A DNA stretch of 64,000 nucleotides, taken from positions 1,907,066-1,971,065 of the forward strand of contig WACJ01000525.1 of assembly GCA_008973525.1 (NCBI GenBank), read 5' to 3'. This DNA is from Stenopsyche tienmushanensis. Taxonomy: Eukaryota; Arthropoda; Insecta; Trichoptera; Stenopsychidae. Below are positions 59,686 to 64,000 of this stretch, piece by piece. Below the pieces are notes generated by a model. The model was given only the letters and a program-made list of their open reading frames with translations, had not been told where the DNA came from and made no database searches. Both the position numbers and the translations under genes were made by a program. How positions within the stretch are numbered: position 1 is the stretch's first letter; each line of letters opens with the position of its first letter.

Positions 59686-60967
59686 TTGGGTTGGTGCAAA
59701 AGTTAGGGCCGTTTTTTACATATACAATTAAACATTTTTTTTTAGACTTGTAGTATTTATTAAATCAATTATATAATTTCTATCTGTTCTTATAACCTTC
59801 TCCCATCTTTTTATCAACTTTTTAATACCATTAGTGTAAAATTCCGTGGATTTTGATGCGAAAAATGTAGTAAGGGATGTTTTTACCTGCTCTATTGTAT
59901 CAACTTTTTTATCATTTAAAACATTTTGCAGTAATCGGAATAAATAAAAATCGGAAGGAGCAAGATCAGGAGAGCACGGTGGATGCTTGATAACATCCCA
60001 ATTCAACTCATTTAGCTTGTGTTGGGTCATCAAAGTCTTACGTGGTCGCGCGTTGTCGTGATGAAACACTACCCCTTTTCTGTTTACCAATTCTAGTCTA
60101 TTCTTTTGAAGGGCGATGTTCAATTTGGATAATTTTTGACAATATCGTTTTGCTGTAATTGTCTGATTGGTTTTCAAGAGTTCAAAATACACAATACCCT
60201 TACAATCCCACCAAACACAAAGGATAACTTTTTTTTGTGGACTTCGGCCTTCAAAGTTGTTAATGGGGCTTGTCCAGGTATAGCCCAATGTCTTTTTCTT
60301 GTCACGTTGTTGTACACAACCCATTTCTCATCTTCCGTTACCAAACGATGCAAAAAAGGTTCACATTTTTGTCTCGCACTCAAAATAACGCACGTTGAAA
60401 CACTATCCAATAAATTGGCAGCCGACAATTGATGAGGTATCCAAACGTCGTGCCGCGAAACCATCCCCATACGCTTCAAATGTCTTAATACGATTCTTTG
60501 GTTGACTTCCATCATCGTCGCGATCTCCCTGGTGGTTAGACGTGGATTGGTGACAATTATGACTTTAAACTTGTCGTCATCAGACTTCAATGGCCGCCCG
60601 ATATGTGGTTTATCAATTAGTGAAAAATCCCCAGATCGGAATTTTGTAAACCATTTTCGTACCTGTCGAACTTTGATGACATCTGTTCCATACACTTCGC
60701 AAATGTTTTTGGTTTTCACACTCGTAGTATTGTCTTTTCGGAATTCATAAAGTAAAGAATGACGTAAATGCACTTTATCGACCGACATTTGGAAAAAATA
60801 CAAGGGCTTTTCACTGTACTCTGGCCAGGCCAAAACTGAATAGAAAGTAGAGGAAAAGCATCCTTTATACAATGGAATCATTTAAAAGAAGATGCTATTC
60901 ATCATTTTTGAAGAAATTTTTTTACCTAGGATCATAAAAAACGGCCTTAACTTTTGCACCAACCCAA
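59686..60967 (-). mobile_element. Nearly intact mariner element, 1282 bp
   Basis: Inverted ends TTGGGTTGGTGCAAAAGTTA extend about 33 bp with one mismatch and are flanked by TA (59684-59685, 60968-60969). Length matches complete mariners (about 1.3 kb). It encodes a transposase on the minus strand, broken only by one frameshift. This is the youngest-looking transposon in the window. Confidence 0.95.
59728..60788 (-). pseudogene. Mariner transposase, single frameshift
   Basis: Begins MSVDKVHLRHSLLYEFRKDN at 60788, with the N-terminal DNA-binding helix-turn-helix (VRKWFTKFRSGDFSL-D-P--GRP), the WVPHEL-type motif WIPHQLS, first Asp in TEDEKW, second in HHDNARP and third in SPDLAPSDF, with exactly 34 residues between the second and third Asp (DD34D). 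The frame breaks at a run of eight T (60229-60236 plus strand) after EVHKKK and resumes at VILCVWWDCKGIVYFELL in the other frame. With seven T the protein would be 352 residues, the normal mariner size. Role: cut-and-paste transposition at TA sites. Confidence 0.93.
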
Positions 60968-61959
60968 TATATTCGAAGGCAGGGTTGTTCTATAAAGATT
61001 CTTGTTCCAACAAATTTGAAACATCGAAAGTATTCATATTTCCGATCGATCGTCTCGATTCAGACTTATAATGATTTCACTTGCATATTCACTTTTTTTA
61101 AAATCTGTATTAACATTTTTTGACTTAATTTGCTGCTTTACTAGAACAAAGATAAGAAAGGTCCCCAACAGGAACTTCTGGTCTGCAAACAAAAGCATCT
61201 CAGCCGTTGGGGCGCAATTTGAATGAAGTGATTGCTTCGAGCGTATTTTACGAATTAGCTGTAAAGCGTTGAAACAATCCGAATTTCTTCACCAAAGTTA
61301 TAGACGAAATTCTTAGAGATATGAACTTAAGAAAAATGAAATTTAAAAAAAAAGATATTTTTGACGTGTCTTAAGTCATGCAGGTTCATTTATTGTAACT
61401 AATTTCAAATGTAACAAAAAAGATCATATTGTAAAACAAAAAATACACGTAAACTATATGAATCCTTTCAAATAAAGGATGGCTAATACAATAACCACAG
61501 GCTAATATTTCACTTTTCAAAAAGGTTCACCATTTCTGACATAGACACTGTTTCAGCCGTCAAATGTTTTTGACGTAACCAATAGCGAAAATATCAAGCA
61601 TTTAAAAATATTTTTTAGCTGAAATAGTTGATGAAATGCTTATTAAAATTTGAAATATTTGCACAAATTACTTCATAAAATTTTATCATAATTGTCTTGA
61701 GATATGACCGCAAAGATTTAGATGAAAAACTTTATAATGATACTTTTTTTTTCAGATATTTAAATTTACCAAATTGAAATTTCATAATCTTCAGATAATC
61801 ATATTTTTACATAATTTCATAGATTTGGGTCGTTTTTTTAATTTGTTCTTACACAAGAGTGTTTTTCTTTGCACATATGAATCTTGGCAAAATGTTCAGC
61901 TTGCAAAATTTACTTCCTTGAAAAAGTCTTCTATTTACTATCTAAAAATCTTGAACTTT

Positions 61960-62181
61960 ATGCTAAGTTTCTATTTTAATTATCACTTTGTAGTATTCGT
62001 TGCCCTTAGTTTTAATTTTGCTCAACCAATCTCTGTTAAGAAGATGTTAAAGCCAAATTGTATAGAATCTACAATCAATGTTGATATTAAATCAGTCATT
62101 GATGATATATCAAAAGTCATATATGACTGGAATACAAGGACTAAGAAGGCATGTTTTGAATCACTAGGTCATAATTTATAA
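61960..62181 (+). CDS. Hypothetical small secreted protein
   Basis: 73 codons from ATG. The N-terminus MLSFYFNYHFVVFVALSFNF then AQ looks like a signal peptide, followed by a mature part (PISVKKMLKPNCIESTINVD, then IKSVIDDISKVIYDWNTRTK and KACFESLGHNL) that is polar and helix-prone, with two Cys that could pair. The same frame is open further upstream to 61774, which is hydrophobic and Phe-rich. I do not recognise a family. It could be a last exon of a larger gene or a chance frame; no promoter or polyadenylation context decides. Confidence 0.3.
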   Translation: MLSFYFNYHFVVFVALSFNFAQPISVKKMLKPNCIESTINVDIKSVIDDISKVIYDWNTRTKKACFESLGHNL

Positions 62182-62349
62182 TATTTCTAATAATTTGAGT
62201 CCATATTTTCTGATGTATAAATTAATGTCGACTGGTATATAAATATTTATTTTATTACTTAAAAAGATAATCCAAGTTTTTTTGTATTTATCGTACATCA
62301 ATATATGCTTCGTGCATTGAAAAGATTAATAGCCTAACAGTTTGACATA

Positions 62350-62387
62350 ATACGACGCAAACAATATTCAGCAAAGTGCTTTTCCAA
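62350..62387 (+). repeat. Short dispersed repeat, copy 2
   Basis: Diverged copy of 33202-33239 (ATACGACGCAAAC, ATTCAGCAAAG, GCTTTTCCA). Confidence 0.4.
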
Positions 62388-63757
62388 TTTCTTACCAGCA
62401 AAAAATCTGATATTAAAACATCCACGTTTCATCCCACAAAAAATATAAAGTTGTTTGTCATTCGAGCAATGTTCACCGACGTTGTGCAATCAAAGGAGCG
62501 GCTTCGGTTTGAAGTGGAAATTCAAACAACACAATCTGATTGTCTGGAAAATATCGATCATACAGAAGCAACAGTCACAAAAATATGTATCTGCGTTCTT
62601 AAATATCACCCCAGCTCCATATCCTAATTGGATTCGGCTTGAAAATCCCATAAAAACGACACCAATTTAAAAACATATAAACGCACCAGAATCGAAGACC
62701 AACGTGTCTTTTGAGATGGCAGATAATGTAACAACGAAAGACGCAGGAGAATTGGGACGCCCAGTCGAATTTTACGACCCTTACATGTCCCAGTAATCCT
62801 CGGCCAACTTTCAAATCTGCCCTCTGGATCGACGAAAGGCTTGAATTATAGATCACGCGTTAGACTATCAGATCTCGCTTCGGATAGAACCGCAAAAAAG
62901 GAAAAATATTAGATTTAGGAGTAACTTGGGTATACAGCATAAATCTGCATTATACGTTTGAATCACATATCGTTATAGACGCTGGAAGCGTTTCTTCTGT
63001 TTGAATTGTAAGATGATGGAGAGCAATTCAGGATACAATCGGGATATATTTATGGGAGATGAGGTAGGAAAGAAAGAGGTTTTTGTGATTGTTGAATAAA
63101 TACAAAAAGACGCTGCAATTCTATTTACGAATCAATTTTCTTGTCTGTTATATGAATTAAGATGATGTTCGTGTATATATTGATCTTAAGAGCGATGGAC
63201 AGAAATAACTGAAGATATACAGCTGCCAAACGAACGAAACCACATTTATTCTTTCTTTTTGGTATCGGATGTCACATTAGTATCGGCTATTTCTTACATC
63301 CCGTTACGGAGAGTATTCATCTTCTCATACCAGATTTCAGATGAATGAGATATCGCTATTGTTTTAATACAATATTAACACTAATCAATTAGAAATTTCA
63401 AATAAATCAAAACAATTTGAATATCTAAAAGTCGACAGTACAAACCATACAGCAATATTTAAATTCCAATGATAAATTATGTAGGAAAATATGATTGATC
63501 CAAATTATTAATTATGTATTGTGCATGGAATACGGTTGTATAATATACTGTAATCAACGTCTTTTATGAAATAAATTATTCAAAAAGGCCTGATAAATAA
63601 CCAGATGCAGATGATTATAACAACCCTTACAATGAAAATATGCTGGAATGAGTCTCGTATATTTAAAATTAGATGAACTCATGAAACTCAAATATGATGT
63701 GTGGATGAATTGGGTGGTCAAAATGTGAGAAGATCAAATATTTTGTATCTCTAATTA

Positions 63758-63929
63758 TGGCAGAAGTGTATTCTAATATTATCACTTTGTCTCATACTGT
63801 CAACCGGTAAGGCTTTGAAGATGTTGCAGAATTGACAGCTGACAAAGTTCTTAATGAAGAACAAACAATAGAAGTTATTTCAGAACACGTCGACTCCACA
63901 TTAGTTCAAAGCAACGATGATAAATAAAG
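63758..63929 (+). pseudogene. Possible Tigger-like transposase C-terminal fossil
   Basis: From about 63812 it reads FEDVAELTADKVLNEEQTIE then VISEHVDSTLVQSNDDK and a stop, reminiscent of the acidic GF-DLT-EDV-EL-----E-LT-E-L-EL end of Tigger transposases. Weak and short; the identity is an inference. Confidence 0.35.
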
Positions 63930-64000
63930 GGTTTACATACTGCAAGTACCCCAGAAGTCCGTCAGTTAGCCATTAAAGTTGGATGTAATTTTCCCACACA

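Larger units (their letters stand above)
35360..64000. other. 5' side of DAGL: first intron or upstream intergenic DNA
   Basis: No exon with the DAGL N-terminus was recognised on the minus strand. Outside the elements listed separately, I see nothing supportable in 36871-38020, 38380-39565, 40290-44770, 45110-46770, 47780-49835, 50110-51285, 52930-54320, 54580-56860, 58270-59680, 60970-61955 and 62390-63750. Confidence 0.6.

Noticed and set aside
1..64000. CRISPR arrays, prophage, bacterial operons or rRNA genes
   Set aside because: No regularly spaced direct repeats, no ribosome-binding-site-led gene clusters and no rRNA core sequences are visible. The region is eukaryotic intronic and intergenic DNA.

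Overview
The window looks like AT-rich arthropod (most likely insect) nuclear DNA. It holds spliced genes with short phase-matched introns and many decayed DNA transposons (mariner, hAT, pogo/Tigger, piggyBac-like), with no bacterial-type gene packing. The only protein-coding gene I can identify firmly is an sn-1-specific diacylglycerol lipase (DAGL, Drosophila inaE / vertebrate DAGLA-DAGLB family) on the minus strand.

DAGL layout, in transcript order from high to low coordinate: two membrane-segment exons at 35253-35359 and 32754-32855, a 26.7-kb intron, then fourteen tightly packed exons between 6040 and 3097. The reconstructed reading frame is continuous across all 16 exons (1900 nt, 632 residues visible). 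It carries the lipase nucleophile elbow GHSLGAG, a catalytic-Asp segment GKDVVPR, and a PPGR-I-x-H catalytic-His segment, and ends in a short DAGL-beta-like C-terminus. One intron (3822-3903) appears to be GC-AG and one exon (3446-3469) is only 24 nt. The N-terminal exon with the start codon was not found. It lies upstream of 35359, possibly beyond the window.

1-3096: 3' UTR and downstream intergenic DNA, AT-rich, no gene seen. 6041-32753: the giant intron. It contains pogo/Tigger remnants (9.5-10.1 kb, 21.9-22.3 kb), hAT pieces (13.0-13.4, 19.1-19.3, 28.0-28.7 kb), a mariner derivative at 16621-17939 interrupted by a 537-bp hAT MITE with a perfect 8-bp target duplication, a piggyBac-like MITE (20.9-21.1 kb), a solo LTR with a 4-bp target duplication (23667-24331), and an unclassified dispersed family. 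32856-35252: a smaller intron with a second copy of the same mariner derivative. 35360-64000: either DAGL first intron or 5' flank. It holds more copies of these families, a fold-back element containing a nested hAT (51.3-52.9 kb), Tigger remnants, and a nearly intact mariner (59686-60967) whose transposase is broken by one homopolymer frameshift. A possible small secreted-protein ORF lies at 61960-62181.

I found no CRISPR array, operon, convincing tRNA or rRNA gene, or clear new multi-gene system. The most interesting items are the transposon nesting, the unclassified repeat family, the hammerhead-like repeat motif, and the DAGL splicing details.
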